Positions 16,906 to 26,155 are shown, counted from the stretch's first letter. The stretch is 64,000 nucleotides of DNA from Novosphingobium sp. PC22D (GCF_002556635.1 NZ_MWMO01000017.1:22395-86394); one strand, 5' to 3'. The notes: generated from the sequence alone by a model not told the origin. A program made the numbers and translations.

Positions 16906-18465
16906 TCACCCCTGGTTGCGCATCGCCTTGGGCCAGATCCCCTGCTTGCCCGGGGAAAGGATGCCGTTGGGGTCGAGCACATCCTTGAGGCGATGGTGCA
17001 AATCCCACAGCGCCCCATCGTTGTGCTTATAGGTCTTGGCGATCTGGTCCATGAAGGCGAGGTGCGTTCGATACTCGCCAAAGCCAGCATCCGCCGCTTC
17101 GTCGACCAGCTTGGCGAACAGATCGTAGGCTCCCTTGCGCATGACCTCGTCGGCGCGGTCGTACATGATCATCAGGATGTGGTGCATGTCGCGCCACCCC
17201 ACGAGAAACTCGCCGATGTAGTCGAAACCGTAATCATGGCAGCGTTGCTTGATCAGGTTGTACTGGCTCAGCGCTTCCTTGCCGTCGGGTGCCGAGATCG
17301 GCGAGAAGTTGATATGCCCGCCGCCGCCGATCCAGTTCATGATGCTGAACTCGGTCATGTTCGGCTCGCCGCGCATGAGCTGAATTCGATAATCCCAGGC
17401 GGGATCGTTCTCGCGGCTGAGGTACAGTTTTGCGCCGGGAATGCTCATCATCGCTTCCTCGACGAGCTTCCAGTTGTTCTCGATGATCGGAGGCGGGCCG
17501 TACAGCGCGGCATAGAAGTTCCACATGCCCAGGTCATGGTCCGAAGCGATCTTCTTGCGGATCGAGTCCGGGATAGGGCCCTTGCCGTCGAAATAATGGC
17601 GGCGCGTGGTCTTGGCGGAGACTTCCCACAGGAGGTCGACCGCCACAGCGGCGTTGGGGATCACCTGGTTGATCTTCAGCGGCAGCACCGCGTCGAAGAT
17701 CGCAGCAAGGTCTTCCTCGCGCTCGTAGGTGATCATGAACGGCTTGTAGCCCGGCGGTTCAGGCATCAGCCAGATGCCCATCTTGGTCACTACGCCGAAG
17801 TTGGACTGGGTGAACATGCCGTCGAAATGCGGGCCCGCTGCATGCTTGGTGGATTGCCAGTGCGGCGATCCCTCGATTGCGCCCTGGCCGGTGCGGACGA
17901 CCTGGCCATCGGCCAGAACCACTTCCATGCCACATTGCATGATGAAGTGATCGCCATAAGGCGTGTAGCCGGCACCGTGTTCGAGCGCGTTGCCCATCAC
18001 GCCACCCCAGCCCGGAGCCGCCGGATCAACCCAAAGCTTGCTGCCGATCTGGCGCAAATGGCGGTGAAGCTGATAATAGGAAACGCCTGGTTCGACCAGC
18101 GCATAGCCGTATTTCTCGTTGACTTCGAGAATGCGGTTCATCCGCTTGAGGTCGAACATGACATAACCGGACTGGCGCGGGGCCGGGCCGCCATAGGCGA
18201 AATTGCGGCCGTTGCCGAATGTCCAGATCGGCAGCTGGTAAGCGTTGAATACCTTCAGCGCCTGCTGAATCTGTTCCATGTTGGCCGGTGCCACAGCAGC
18301 CGAGGGCAGCAACTCGCCATCGGCTAGCGGTGAATAGGCATCGCGGTAGGTCGACAGCGGAAGCTCATCGACAAAGACCCATTCTTTGCCGACGATCGCG
18401 GCCAGTTCGTCAAGTGCCTTGCGAAAGGTCGGGGCATCGACGCCTTGGGGCATGCGCGTGCTCAC
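16906..18465 (-). CDS. Vanillyl-alcohol/eugenol-oxidase-type flavoprotein
   Basis: 519 residues, close to the ~520-560 of VAO, EUGO and PchF. FAD domain: VMFDLKRMNRILEVNEKYGY and GYTPYGDHFIMQCGMEVVL; cap: LGMWNFYAALYGPPP. His384 in GGGHINFSPIS matches the histidine that covalently holds FAD in VAO/EUGO, and Tyr465-Arg466 in FGEYRTHLA matches the phenolate-binding pair. The VAO acidic residue near DVPDLGGG is not obvious here (DPAAPGWGG). It should oxidise a 4-hydroxybenzylic or 4-allylphenolic substrate through a quinone methide. The GTG at 18465 overlaps the preceding stop (GTGA) with GGGAG upstream. Oxidase or cytochrome-coupled dehydrogenase: undecided, but the nearby cytochrome favours the latter. 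Confidence 0.85.
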   Translation of the reverse strand: MSTRMPQGVDAPTFRKALDELAAIVGKEWVFVDELPLSTYRDAYSPLADGELLPSAAVAPANMEQIQQALKVFNAYQLPIWTFGNGRNFAYGGPAPRQSGYVMFDLKRMNRILEVNEKYGYALVEPGVSYYQLHRHLRQIGSKLWVDPAAPGWGGVMGNALEHGAGYTPYGDHFIMQCGMEVVLADGQVVRTGQGAIEGSPHWQSTKHAAGPHFDGMFTQSNFGVVTKMGIWLMPEPPGYKPFMITYEREEDLAAIFDAVLPLKINQVIPNAAVAVDLLWEVSAKTTRRHYFDGKGPIPDSIRKKIASDHDLGMWNFYAALYGPPPIIENNWKLVEEAMMSIPGAKLYLSRENDPAWDYRIQLMRGEPNMTEFSIMNWIGGGGHINFSPISAPDGKEALSQYNLIKQRCHDYGFDYIGEFLVGWRDMHHILMIMYDRADEVMRKGAYDLFAKLVDEAADAGFGEYRTHLAFMDQIAKTYKHNDGALWDLHHRLKDVLDPNGILSPGKQGIWPKAMRNQG

Positions 18466-19031
18466 GAGTGTTGTACTCCCGCTTCGAATGCCCATGAAAC
18501 GAGCATGCCGGGGCTCTTGCCATCGAGGCCGCAATGTCCTGACTGGCACCGCAGTTCGGCATCCTGGCGATCGCCGACGAGCGCATCCTGCATGTGGTGG
18601 GCAAGAACGCTGGGCCAGCCGACGCTGGCCCGCGCAAGCAGCTTCGGCGCGCCAACAGTCTGGTGTTCCCAGCGCAGCTTGCGGTATTGATGGGTCCACT
18701 GCAGTAGCGGGCGGGCGCCGCCGGCCACCAGGATCTGCTCGGCGATCATCGCCGCGGGATCGGAAGTAAGGCCGACCAGCACGCCTTCAATCGCTTCAAG
18801 TTCATGCAGCAGGCCGTTGAGCGAGCGGTCGATCCGGATCACTCTTGCGGCTCGCCCCGAGTTGACGAAAGTTTGGGCAAAGAGCCTGCTTTCGGGAACT
18901 TCCGTCTCCTCGATGACGATGATCTTGCGCGGCCGCTGCGCCAAAGCGCTGCGGCCGATTCCCAGACCGGCAACGACAGCACCCACGGCGCCACCGCTCA
19001 TTACCGTGCGACGGCTGACATCCCACGCCAT
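18462..19031 (-). CDS. Tat-signal protein of unknown function
   Basis: A 189-residue protein opening with a twin-arginine signal (SRRTVM at 6-11, then a hydrophobic stretch ending in SALAQ), so it is probably exported folded. The mature part begins RPRKIIVIEETEVPESRLFAQ, a Rossmann-like beta-alpha start, and ends with a cysteine-containing LRCQSGHCGLDGKSPG segment. I do not recognise the family. It starts two bases after the UbiX-like gene stop, with GGAAGGGA upstream, and its stop overlaps the flavoprotein start. That places it firmly in the phenol-oxidation operon. A role in export or assembly of the flavoprotein/cytochrome pair is a guess from position only. Confidence 0.7.
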   Translation of the reverse strand: MAWDVSRRTVMSGGAVGAVVAGLGIGRSALAQRPRKIIVIEETEVPESRLFAQTFVNSGRAARVIRIDRSLNGLLHELEAIEGVLVGLTSDPAAMIAEQILVAGGARPLLQWTHQYRKLRWEHQTVGAPKLLARASVGWPSVLAHHMQDALVGDRQDAELRCQSGHCGLDGKSPGMLVSWAFEAGVQHS

Positions 19032-19033
19032 TC

Positions 19034-19648
19034 TCAATTCCCTTCCATTTGCCCAGCACCCGAAACAAGGCTTGCCGCCTCTTTGCTAAGGCCTTGCCAG
19101 CGTTTCTCCGACTTCGCATGAAGCCCGAACAGATCCAGTACCCGCATGCAGCTGTGATCGACCACGTCGGCCAGCGAGCTCGGCCGCGCATAGAAGGCCG
19201 GCACCGGGGGGAAGATCACCGCCCCCATTTCGGTGCAGGCCGTCATGTTGCGCAGGTGCGCCAGGTTGAGCGGCGCTTCGCGGGTGATCATCACCAGGCG
19301 GCGCCGTTCCTTCAGCATCACGTCGGCCGCGCGGGTGATGAGGTTGTCGGACAGGGCGTGCGCCACCGCGCCCAGCGTGCGCATCGAACATGGCGCGATC
19401 GCCATGCCTTCGCACACGAACGAACCGCTGGCGATCGAGGCGCCGACGTTGCGGACGTTGTGCACCACATCGGCCAGCGCTTCGAGCCGAGCCTTGCCTT
19501 CGGGCAGTTCCTCGCGAATGTTGAGCAGCGCCGCCGGAGACATCACCAGATGGGTTTCCCAACCGCCCGTCTCGCGCAGCAGCTCAAGCAGGCGAAGACC
19601 ATAGACCGAGCCGGTTGCGCCGGTAATCCCCACGACCATGCGTTTCAA
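19034..19648 (-). CDS. UbiX-type flavin prenyltransferase, decarboxylase subunit B (VdcB/ShdB-like)
   Basis: A 204-residue flavoprotein of the UbiX family: VVGITGATGSVYGLRLLELL at the start, then APCSMRTLGAVAHALSDNLITRAADV and REAPLNLAHLRNM, all family hallmarks. UbiX enzymes make prenylated FMN for UbiD-type decarboxylases, here the subunit C product of 13944-15398. The family start pattern (MKR-x-VVGITGA) supports initiation at the TTG at 19648; an ATG at 19639 is the alternative. It is the first gene of the tight part of the operon (UbiX, Tat protein, flavoprotein). A palindromic site lies about 100 bases upstream. Confidence 0.85.
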   Translation of the reverse strand: MKRMVVGITGATGSVYGLRLLELLRETGGWETHLVMSPAALLNIREELPEGKARLEALADVVHNVRNVGASIASGSFVCEGMAIAPCSMRTLGAVAHALSDNLITRAADVMLKERRRLVMITREAPLNLAHLRNMTACTEMGAVIFPPVPAFYARPSSLADVVDHSCMRVLDLFGLHAKSEKRWQGLSKEAASLVSGAGQMEGN

Positions 19649-19750
19649 GGCAGGAGACTTTCCTGCGCGTTTTGGGCGGTCAAGGTCGCGTAAGGCCTAG
19701 CCCTGAAGGGCATGCTGAATTCCATCTCCCGATCTTTTGTCGACATCATA

Positions 19751-19767
19751 CAATGCATTCCGCATTG
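19751..19767. promoter_or_regulatory. 17-bp palindromic operator-like site
   Basis: CAATGCATTCCGCATTG has inverted arms CAATG and CATTG (actually CAATGC/GCATTG) around a short centre. It lies 103-119 bases upstream of the UbiX-like gene. It shares length and arms with the site at 58271 and resembles sites at 29949, 35417 and 56037. The protein that binds it is not known. Confidence 0.5.
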
Positions 19768-19805
19768 AGCAACAAAAATCTTGATTCCTTGGGACCGCAT
19801 TCCGC

Positions 19806-21278
19806 TTACACCGGACTCTCGGGCCGGACCCCAACACTGATAGTCTTCATCTCCAGGAATTCTTCAATACCGTGTCGCGAACCTTCTCGGCCCAGTCCCG
19901 ATTCCTTGATGCCGCCAAACGGGGCGGTCTCGGTCGAGACGATGCCGCTGTTCAAGCCGACCATCCCGGTCTCAAGGCCTTCGGAAACCCGCCAGGCGCG
20001 GTCAATGTCGCGGGTGAAGGCATAGGCCGCCAGCCCCGAGTGCGTGGCGTTGGCAAGCGCCAGCGCTTCGGCCTCGGTTTCGAAACGGAACACCGGGGCA
20101 ACCGGCCCGAAGGTCTCCTCGTCCGCCAGTCGCATCGCCGGGCTCGCTCCGGTCAGTACGGTTGGTTGGAAGAACAGATCTCCGGCCTCGTGTCTCTTGC
20201 CGCCGGTGACCAGCTGGGCACCTTGCGCCGCGGCATCGGCGACATGCCCCTGAACCTTGGCCAAGGCTGATGCGGTGATTAACGGTCCCTGGTCGGTTGC
20301 GCCTTCAAGGCCGTTGCCGACCCGGAACGCGGACACCCTGGCGGCCAGCGCCTCGACGAAGCGGTCATGAATGCCGCTCTGCACGAGGATCCGGTTGGCG
20401 CAAACGCAGGTCTGTCCGGTGTTACGGAATTTCGAGGCGATCGCCCCCTCGACAGCCTGATCGAGATCGGCATCGTCGAACACCAGCAGCGGGGCATTGC
20501 CGCCCAGTTCCATCGAAACCCGCTTGAGCGTGGCAGCGCATTGTGCGGTCAACAACTTGCCAATCGCGGTCGAACCGGTGAAGGTGAACTTCGTAACATC
20601 GGGATGGCTGGTCAGGACCGATCCGATTGCGGGCGCATCCCCGCAGACCACGTTGAACACGCCGGGCGGAATGCCCGCTTCGAGGGCGAGCTTCGCCAGA
20701 GCGAAAGCGGTCATGGGGGTGAGTTCGGACGGTTTGAGGGTCACGGTGCAGCCCGCCGCCAGTGCAGGCGCGACCTTGCGGGTGATCATCGCGGCGGGAA
20801 AGTTCCACGGCGTAATGGCGCCCACCACGCCGACTGGCTGACGGATCACGACGATCCGCCGGTCAGCGCTGGCCGGAATGACCTCGCCATAGACACGGCG
20901 CGCCTCTTCGGCGAACCACTGGATGAAGCTTGCGGCGTAATCGACCTCGCCCAGCGCTTCGGCCAGCGGTTTGCCCTGTTCGGCGGTCATCAGCAAACCA
21001 AGATCGTGGCGATGGAGCCGGACCAGCGCCAGCCAGTCATGCAGCAGGCGCGCGCGTTCCTGAGCGGGCCGCTTGCGCCAATCGATGAAAGCGCGGGCAT
21101 TGCTTTCAATTGCCCGGCGCGTCTGGGCAGCGCCCAGCTTGACGACATTCGCCAGCGTTTTGCCGGTTGCCGGGTTAGTGACCGCGTAGGTAGAGCCGGC
21201 ACAGATCTCGGCGCCGTCGACAAGCGGTTGGCCGGTCAGGAAATCGCTGCGCTCGAGCGGGGGGATCGTAACGCCCAA
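19806..21278 (-). CDS. NAD(P)-dependent aldehyde dehydrogenase (succinate-semialdehyde dehydrogenase type)
   Basis: A 490-residue aldehyde dehydrogenase resembling GabD-type enzymes: FTGSTAIGKLLTAQ at the cofactor site, MELGGNAPLLVF with the glutamate region, catalytic cysteine in NTGQTCVCANRIL, and FGGIKESGLGREGSRHGIEEF near the end. The TTG at 21278 lies seven bases after AAGGAG, which supports this unusual start; the nearby ATG is in another frame. About 157 bases separate it from the UbiX-like gene, so it may be on its own or the same transcript. It could oxidise an aliphatic or aromatic aldehyde. The semialdehyde specificity is only a family-level guess. Confidence 0.8.
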   Translation of the reverse strand: MGVTIPPLERSDFLTGQPLVDGAEICAGSTYAVTNPATGKTLANVVKLGAAQTRRAIESNARAFIDWRKRPAQERARLLHDWLALVRLHRHDLGLLMTAEQGKPLAEALGEVDYAASFIQWFAEEARRVYGEVIPASADRRIVVIRQPVGVVGAITPWNFPAAMITRKVAPALAAGCTVTLKPSELTPMTAFALAKLALEAGIPPGVFNVVCGDAPAIGSVLTSHPDVTKFTFTGSTAIGKLLTAQCAATLKRVSMELGGNAPLLVFDDADLDQAVEGAIASKFRNTGQTCVCANRILVQSGIHDRFVEALAARVSAFRVGNGLEGATDQGPLITASALAKVQGHVADAAAQGAQLVTGGKRHEAGDLFFQPTVLTGASPAMRLADEETFGPVAPVFRFETEAEALALANATHSGLAAYAFTRDIDRAWRVSEGLETGMVGLNSGIVSTETAPFGGIKESGLGREGSRHGIEEFLEMKTISVGVRPESPV

Positions 21279-21373
21279 GACATTGCTCCTTTAGCCGCAA
21301 GACAAGTTGCCAATACCAAATTTGGGCGGCGAGGTGTCTCGCAGGCTCTTGGTCGGTGCCACCAGAAGGGTGA

Positions 21374-21395
21374 GGGCGGCGGCGGACCGCCGCCC
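21374..21395 (-). terminator. Hairpin downstream of TonB receptor gene
   Basis: A perfect 9-bp stem, GGGCGGCGG with CCGCCGCCC, around a 4-base loop lies just after the receptor stop at 21412. It has no long T-tract on the transcribed side. The same hairpin with slight changes follows the second receptor copy (48048-48069), so it moved with the duplicated gene. Confidence 0.55.
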
Positions 21396-21411
21396 CCGGG
21401 GGTGGTAAGTG

Positions 21412-23910
21412 TCAGTACTTATAGGCGAGCTTGAGGAACCATTCACGCGGGCGTGAATAGGTTGCCACCGCTGTCCCGGCGACGAACGGATCGACGTAAC
21501 CGCCCTGGATATAGCGTTCGTCGGTCAGGTTGGTCACACCAGCGGTCACGGTGAAGTGCTCGCTCTTCTCGGTGAACGAAGCACTGGCGCCGAAGACGCT
21601 GTAGCCAGGCTGGCGCAGTTGCGGGCTGTTGATCGCATCCTTGAAGGTTTCGCTCTGGTACGACCAGTCTCCGCGCAGCGCCAACCTGCCCATGTCGCCT
21701 TCATAGACGTCGGCGTTGAACGAGGCCGATCCGGTCCATTCCGGCACGAAGGCGAACTTCGAGTCCAGGTTCACGGGGAACGCCAACGGATCAATGGAGC
21801 GGTAATAGGCATCAAGATAGCCAACGCCGAAGGTCAGGCTTAGCCAATCGGTCGGACTCGCCTCGCCTTCGACTTCGAAGCCTTTGATGCGGCCGGAACC
21901 GGCGTTTCGTGCCCGGGGGGCGATGCCTTCGCTGACGACGACCTGGATGTCATCGTAGTTTGACATGAACGCGGCGAAGTTCAGGCGCAGACGGCGATCC
22001 AGCAGCTCGGTCTTGAGGCCGAGTTCGTATGATTCCACGAATTCGGGCCTGAACTCCGGCGCAACCTGTTCAGCCGGGAAGACCCGCTGCGTGAAGCCGC
22101 CGTTCTTGAAACCCTTGGAATAGGAGGCATAGACAAGGATATCGTCGGTGATCTTGTAGTCAGCCGAAATCGCCGGGGTCCATTCCTTGGCCTTGACGGC
22201 AACCTGGACCGCCGGAAAGATGTGGTTTCCACCAGGGTTAGTGGCGGCTGGTTCGCAGCCTCCAGGCAGCGGGAAGCCGAACAGCGGGCTCGCCGGATCG
22301 GTCACCAGCAAGGGCTCTGGCTGGCCGGTCACGCACTGGCTGAAGGCGATGAACACGCCTTCGGGGTAAGGGATTATGCCGGCCTGCCCAAGCGGAGCAG
22401 TGTAATCAACATTGATGGTCTGGAACGAAGGATCGAACCGCTTGGTCTCGTCGGTATAGCGGATGCCCGGCGTGATCGAAAGGCGATCGGTCACCTCGAT
22501 CGTTGCCTGCAGATAGGCAGCATAGCTGTCGTTGTCGATCTTGCCGCCGCTGAAGAAGTCAGCGAAGCCGAACAGCAGGTTGTTCTTGTCCTGGCCCTTT
22601 TCCTTCAGATAATAGCCGCCCAGAACGAACTTCACCCGATCATTCAGGACACTGCCGGTCAACTGCAGTTCCTGCGAGGCCTGCCACAGGTCGATATTGT
22701 TTGTCAGGGTGAGGTAGGGATGTGGCGTTCCGTCGAAGTCGAACTGGATCGTGGCCTTCTGATCGCGATATGAGCTGATCGACTTCAGGCTGATGTCACC
22801 AAAATCATAATCCAGCGTCAGGTTCGTGCCCCACAGGTCGAAATCCGACTGGTTCTTGGCCCCGGACCAGGTTGAATCGATATCGCCGGTGATCCACTGC
22901 GTGGTGGCGCAGCGCGGATCGTTGACCGGTGCTAGCTCCCCGTCCGCACCGCAGAAACCTGCGCCGCCCTGCAACTTGTTCCAGGCATAAGTCGAACTGG
23001 GGAAAACCACGGTTCGGCCATTCAAGTCGACAACCTGCAGCAGGTTGGGCGATTCGAAAAGGTCGACCAGCGTCGACGCAGCCATTTCTTCGCGCCGGAT
23101 ATTGATATCGCCGCTCAGGTTGACGGTCAGCTTGTCGGTCGGCTCCCACTTGAACGCAATGCGTCCGCCGAAGCTGTCCTTGTTGCCCTGGCGGCCGCCG
23201 TCGAACAAACGCTTCTGGTAGCCGTCGCGGGTTTCATAGGACGCGACGGCCCGCATTGCGAGAATGTCGCTCAGCGGCACGTTGACCATGCCCTTGAAAT
23301 CGGCGCGGTTGAACCGGCCGGTCGCCGCTTCGAGCTTCATGTCGAAATCGTACTGCGGTTCGACCGAATTGACGACGATCGCGCCGCCGATGGTGTTCTT
23401 GCCGAACAGTGTGCCCTGCGGCCCGCGCAGGACCTGGACGCTCGAAATGTCGGCCATGTCGAGCAGCGCACCGACCGAGCGGGCGACATAGACGCCATCG
23501 ACATAGACGCCCACGCCCGGGTCGACGGTGATATTGAAATCGGTCTGGCCCACGCCGCGGATGAACGAGGTGATCGAGGCGCTCGAACCCGAAATGTTGG
23601 CGACCGGCGAGATGTTCACGTTCGGCGCGAATCTTGCGACTTCAGCCACGTTGGTGATCTGGCGTTCCTCGAGCATTCCGCCGGTCATCGCGGTGATCGC
23701 GACCGGCGTTTCCTGCAGATTCTCGGCCCGCTTGCGCGCAGTCACGATGATCTCTTCGAGGCCGCCGGTCTGTTGCTCCTCGGCCTGAGGCTCACTTGTT
23801 GCGGCGTCCTGCGCATGCGCCGCCATCGGTGCGAGCCCGATTGATCCGACGATCGCCGAGGCGCTGGCGCGCAGGACGACCTTCCTGAAATTGATCGATT
23901 GCTTTGTCAT
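21412..23910 (-). CDS. TonB-dependent outer-membrane receptor
   Basis: About 832 residues. Signal peptide ends in MAAHAQ, followed by the TonB-box region LEEIIVTARKRAENLQETPV. Plug: GGMLEERQITNVAEV, DPGVGVYVDGVYVARS, VLRGPQGTLFGKNTIGGAI. The beta-barrel ends in the aromatic-terminal WFLKLAYKY. Such receptors take up aromatic substrates or iron chelates across the outer membrane, energised by TonB. Start: the Met at 23910 lies nine bases after GGGAGG, while the first Met (23919) has no room for a ribosome site. The first ~280 residues are almost identical to those of the receptor gene at 48084-50620, while the extracellular loops differ, which suggests a different ligand. Confidence 0.9.
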   Translation of the reverse strand: MTKQSINFRKVVLRASASAIVGSIGLAPMAAHAQDAATSEPQAEEQQTGGLEEIIVTARKRAENLQETPVAITAMTGGMLEERQITNVAEVARFAPNVNISPVANISGSSASITSFIRGVGQTDFNITVDPGVGVYVDGVYVARSVGALLDMADISSVQVLRGPQGTLFGKNTIGGAIVVNSVEPQYDFDMKLEAATGRFNRADFKGMVNVPLSDILAMRAVASYETRDGYQKRLFDGGRQGNKDSFGGRIAFKWEPTDKLTVNLSGDINIRREEMAASTLVDLFESPNLLQVVDLNGRTVVFPSSTYAWNKLQGGAGFCGADGELAPVNDPRCATTQWITGDIDSTWSGAKNQSDFDLWGTNLTLDYDFGDISLKSISSYRDQKATIQFDFDGTPHPYLTLTNNIDLWQASQELQLTGSVLNDRVKFVLGGYYLKEKGQDKNNLLFGFADFFSGGKIDNDSYAAYLQATIEVTDRLSITPGIRYTDETKRFDPSFQTINVDYTAPLGQAGIIPYPEGVFIAFSQCVTGQPEPLLVTDPASPLFGFPLPGGCEPAATNPGGNHIFPAVQVAVKAKEWTPAISADYKITDDILVYASYSKGFKNGGFTQRVFPAEQVAPEFRPEFVESYELGLKTELLDRRLRLNFAAFMSNYDDIQVVVSEGIAPRARNAGSGRIKGFEVEGEASPTDWLSLTFGVGYLDAYYRSIDPLAFPVNLDSKFAFVPEWTGSASFNADVYEGDMGRLALRGDWSYQSETFKDAINSPQLRQPGYSVFGASASFTEKSEHFTVTAGVTNLTDERYIQGGYVDPFVAGTAVATYSRPREWFLKLAYKY

Positions 23911-23925
23911 TGGTGTCATCCTCCC
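23090..23925. repeat. Direct repeat copy 1 (TonB receptor 5' part)
   Basis: About 830 bases covering the start and plug-domain codons of the receptor gene match 49800-50635 at an offset of 26710 bases, same orientation, with only scattered mismatches (for example identical over 23161-23220 and 49871-49930). Identity falls off abruptly at about 23090. A recombination between copies would delete or circularise the 26.7 kb between them. Confidence 0.85.
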
Positions 23926-23940
23926 TGTTGTTATGTCACT

Positions 23941-26127
23941 TTAAAACTCGGTCTCGATTGTCATTCCAATCTTACGAGGTTGTTCATAGAACCCGTCGGT
24001 GCTGAGTGCGCCGGGCCGGACCGTCTGCAGCACCTTCTCGTTGGTGAGGTTGGTGACCCACAACCCGATCTTGAATCGCTCGCTCTCGGGCGTCCAACTG
24101 ACCGACCCGTTGATGAGCGTGTAGGACGGTTGCGAGAAGAGGTTCGCGAAGTCGTAATAGACCCGTGAGCTCCAGGACAGGTTACCTGCGAAAGTGATAC
24201 GACCATTGCCGACGTCACTGCCCCAGTCGATGCCGAAGTTGCCGGACCATTCGGGGGCCCGGGTCATGACATTGTCCGAAGCGTCGAATGTCACCACGTC
24301 GTTGCCGCCGTCGGCGCGCGGAAAGAAGCCCTGGGCATCGGGGAAATCCTGATAACGGGCGTGGGTATACGCTACCGCGCTCCGCAGCGTCAGGTCTGCT
24401 ACGGGACGGACGAAAACCTCGAACTCGCCGCCGTAGATTTCCGCGTTGGCGGCGTTTTGCAGGATGTAACTAGGACCGATGGCGTCTTTCGCCTGTAGCT
24501 GGAGATCCTGGTAATCGTAGTAGTAAATCGACAGGTTCGTCCGCAACCAGTCGAGCGGATCGGATTTGATGCCGAACTCTGCGGCGCTGATATTCTCGGG
24601 ATCGACCGCCGTCGCGCTCGCTGCGGCCATATTGAACACCCCGCTCTTGAACGCGGTGCTGTAAGTGGCGTAAACGCTGGTGTTATCGGTGATCTCGTAG
24701 CGAACGCCGAGTTTGTAGTTGAACTTGTTGAAGGTCTCTTCGGCGTCGTTGACGACGACGTTTCCATTGATCCGCTGCGTGAAGTTACGCGTTTCGGTAG
24801 TGTACCGTGCGCCAACGGTGAAAAATAATCCGGGCGTTACTTCGTAAGTCCCTTCGCCAAAGCCCGCGAAGGAGCGGCCTTCGAGCTCGGGTTCCAGCGT
24901 TGGACCTGCAAGAGGGAGCGTGGGATTTGCGGCGGTCCACGGCTGAAGGAAGGAATTCCCGCCGAATTGGTAGAAGTAGCCGCCCAGGAGCCACTGGAAA
25001 GGACCGGGATTAGCCGAGTTCAGCTTGATTTCCTGGCTGATCGATTCGACATTGAAATCCGCTAGGAAATTACCGAGCTGCAGGTTGGACGCGTCGGAAT
25101 CGGTGTCCTGCTTCCAGCGCAGCAGCATGTATCCGGTTGTCGTGTCCAGTGCGACCGAGCCGAGATCGAGCTTCGTATGCAGCGCTGCGGAATAGCGCTT
25201 GAGGTCCAACGTCGGATCCTTCGTAAGCGATGCCTGCCAGGCATCGGTCGGTAGGATCACGCCGGGAAAGCGGCGACCCGCCGTATTTCCGTCCAACGGT
25301 TGTGGGGAGTTGGTGGTGCTTTCCTGGTTGAAGTACTCGCCCGTCAGGACAACCTTGAAATTGTCGGTCGGCTCGAACAGCAGTTTGCTGCGCAGGTCGA
25401 TCACACGCTGATTGCCGAGCGTTCCTCCCCGAACCAGATCGTCGATATATCCGTCGTTCTTCCGGAACAAGGCGGCGAAGTCGGCGGCGGCGTTTTCGCT
25501 CAAGGGGCCAGTGAAATAGACGCGGGCATCATAGTCGCCCGCGTCGCGGCGCATCCGCCCCATCCGCAGCGATGCCTTGCCTCGAAAATCGAAGCTGGGA
25601 TCGGGGGTGATGACATTGATCAGACCGCCGGTGGCATTGCGTCCGAAGGTTGTACCCTGCGGGCCGCGCAACACCTCGACGCGTTCGACCTCGACCAGAT
25701 CGATCCAGTTGGCGGCGGATTCAGGCTGATAGACGCCATCGACATAGGTAGCGATGTTGGGCTCGTCGCCGATCGAAATCCCCGTCGAACCGACACCGCG
25801 CACGACCGGCTGGAACACGCCCATGTTGCGGCTGCCGATGAAGCCGGGAACAACCTGCGTCAGTGAGCGGACTGTCGACACGTCGGCCGCGGCAAGTGTA
25901 TCGCCGGTCACCGCAGTAACCGCAATCGGCACATCCTGCAGCTTCGCCTCGCGCCGGGTGGCTGTCACCACGATATCGCCCAAGCCTGTTTCTGCTTCTT
26001 GCGATGCCTCCGGTCCGGTTGAGGAGTTCTGTTCTTGCGAGGTGTTGACACTCTGGGCCAAGACCGTCTGCGGGGTCAATGCAGTCGCGCAAAGCAGGGT
26101 AATTGAATGAGCTTTCAGCCACGCCAT
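23941..26127 (-). CDS. TonB-dependent outer-membrane receptor
   Basis: 728 residues: signal peptide (HSITLLCATALTPQTVLAQ), TonB-box region GLGDIVVTATRREAKLQDVP, plug motifs SLTQVVPGFIGSRN, ATYVDGVYQPESAANWIDL and VLRGPQGTTFGRNATGGLI, and a barrel ending in IGMTIETEF with a terminal phenylalanine. It differs clearly from the duplicated receptor pair. It lies 28 bases after the nahD-like gene in the same direction and ends 30 bases before the next receptor gene. It is therefore probably the last cistron of the naphthalene-type operon, and may import its substrate. Confidence 0.88.
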   Translation of the reverse strand: MAWLKAHSITLLCATALTPQTVLAQSVNTSQEQNSSTGPEASQEAETGLGDIVVTATRREAKLQDVPIAVTAVTGDTLAAADVSTVRSLTQVVPGFIGSRNMGVFQPVVRGVGSTGISIGDEPNIATYVDGVYQPESAANWIDLVEVERVEVLRGPQGTTFGRNATGGLINVITPDPSFDFRGKASLRMGRMRRDAGDYDARVYFTGPLSENAAADFAALFRKNDGYIDDLVRGGTLGNQRVIDLRSKLLFEPTDNFKVVLTGEYFNQESTTNSPQPLDGNTAGRRFPGVILPTDAWQASLTKDPTLDLKRYSAALHTKLDLGSVALDTTTGYMLLRWKQDTDSDASNLQLGNFLADFNVESISQEIKLNSANPGPFQWLLGGYFYQFGGNSFLQPWTAANPTLPLAGPTLEPELEGRSFAGFGEGTYEVTPGLFFTVGARYTTETRNFTQRINGNVVVNDAEETFNKFNYKLGVRYEITDNTSVYATYSTAFKSGVFNMAAASATAVDPENISAAEFGIKSDPLDWLRTNLSIYYYDYQDLQLQAKDAIGPSYILQNAANAEIYGGEFEVFVRPVADLTLRSAVAYTHARYQDFPDAQGFFPRADGGNDVVTFDASDNVMTRAPEWSGNFGIDWGSDVGNGRITFAGNLSWSSRVYYDFANLFSQPSYTLINGSVSWTPESERFKIGLWVTNLTNEKVLQTVRPGALSTDGFYEQPRKIGMTIETEF

Positions 26128-26155
26128 TTCAGCACTCCCATCTTAGTTTATGTAT

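Noticed and set aside
16693..18327. A 544-residue + strand open frame
   Set aside because: It is antisense to the VAO-type flavoprotein gene, with shadow-type composition and no family features. The same holds for the long frames at 12156-12836, 12921-13904, 14025-15257, 15211-16347, 26818-28485 and 28877-29899.
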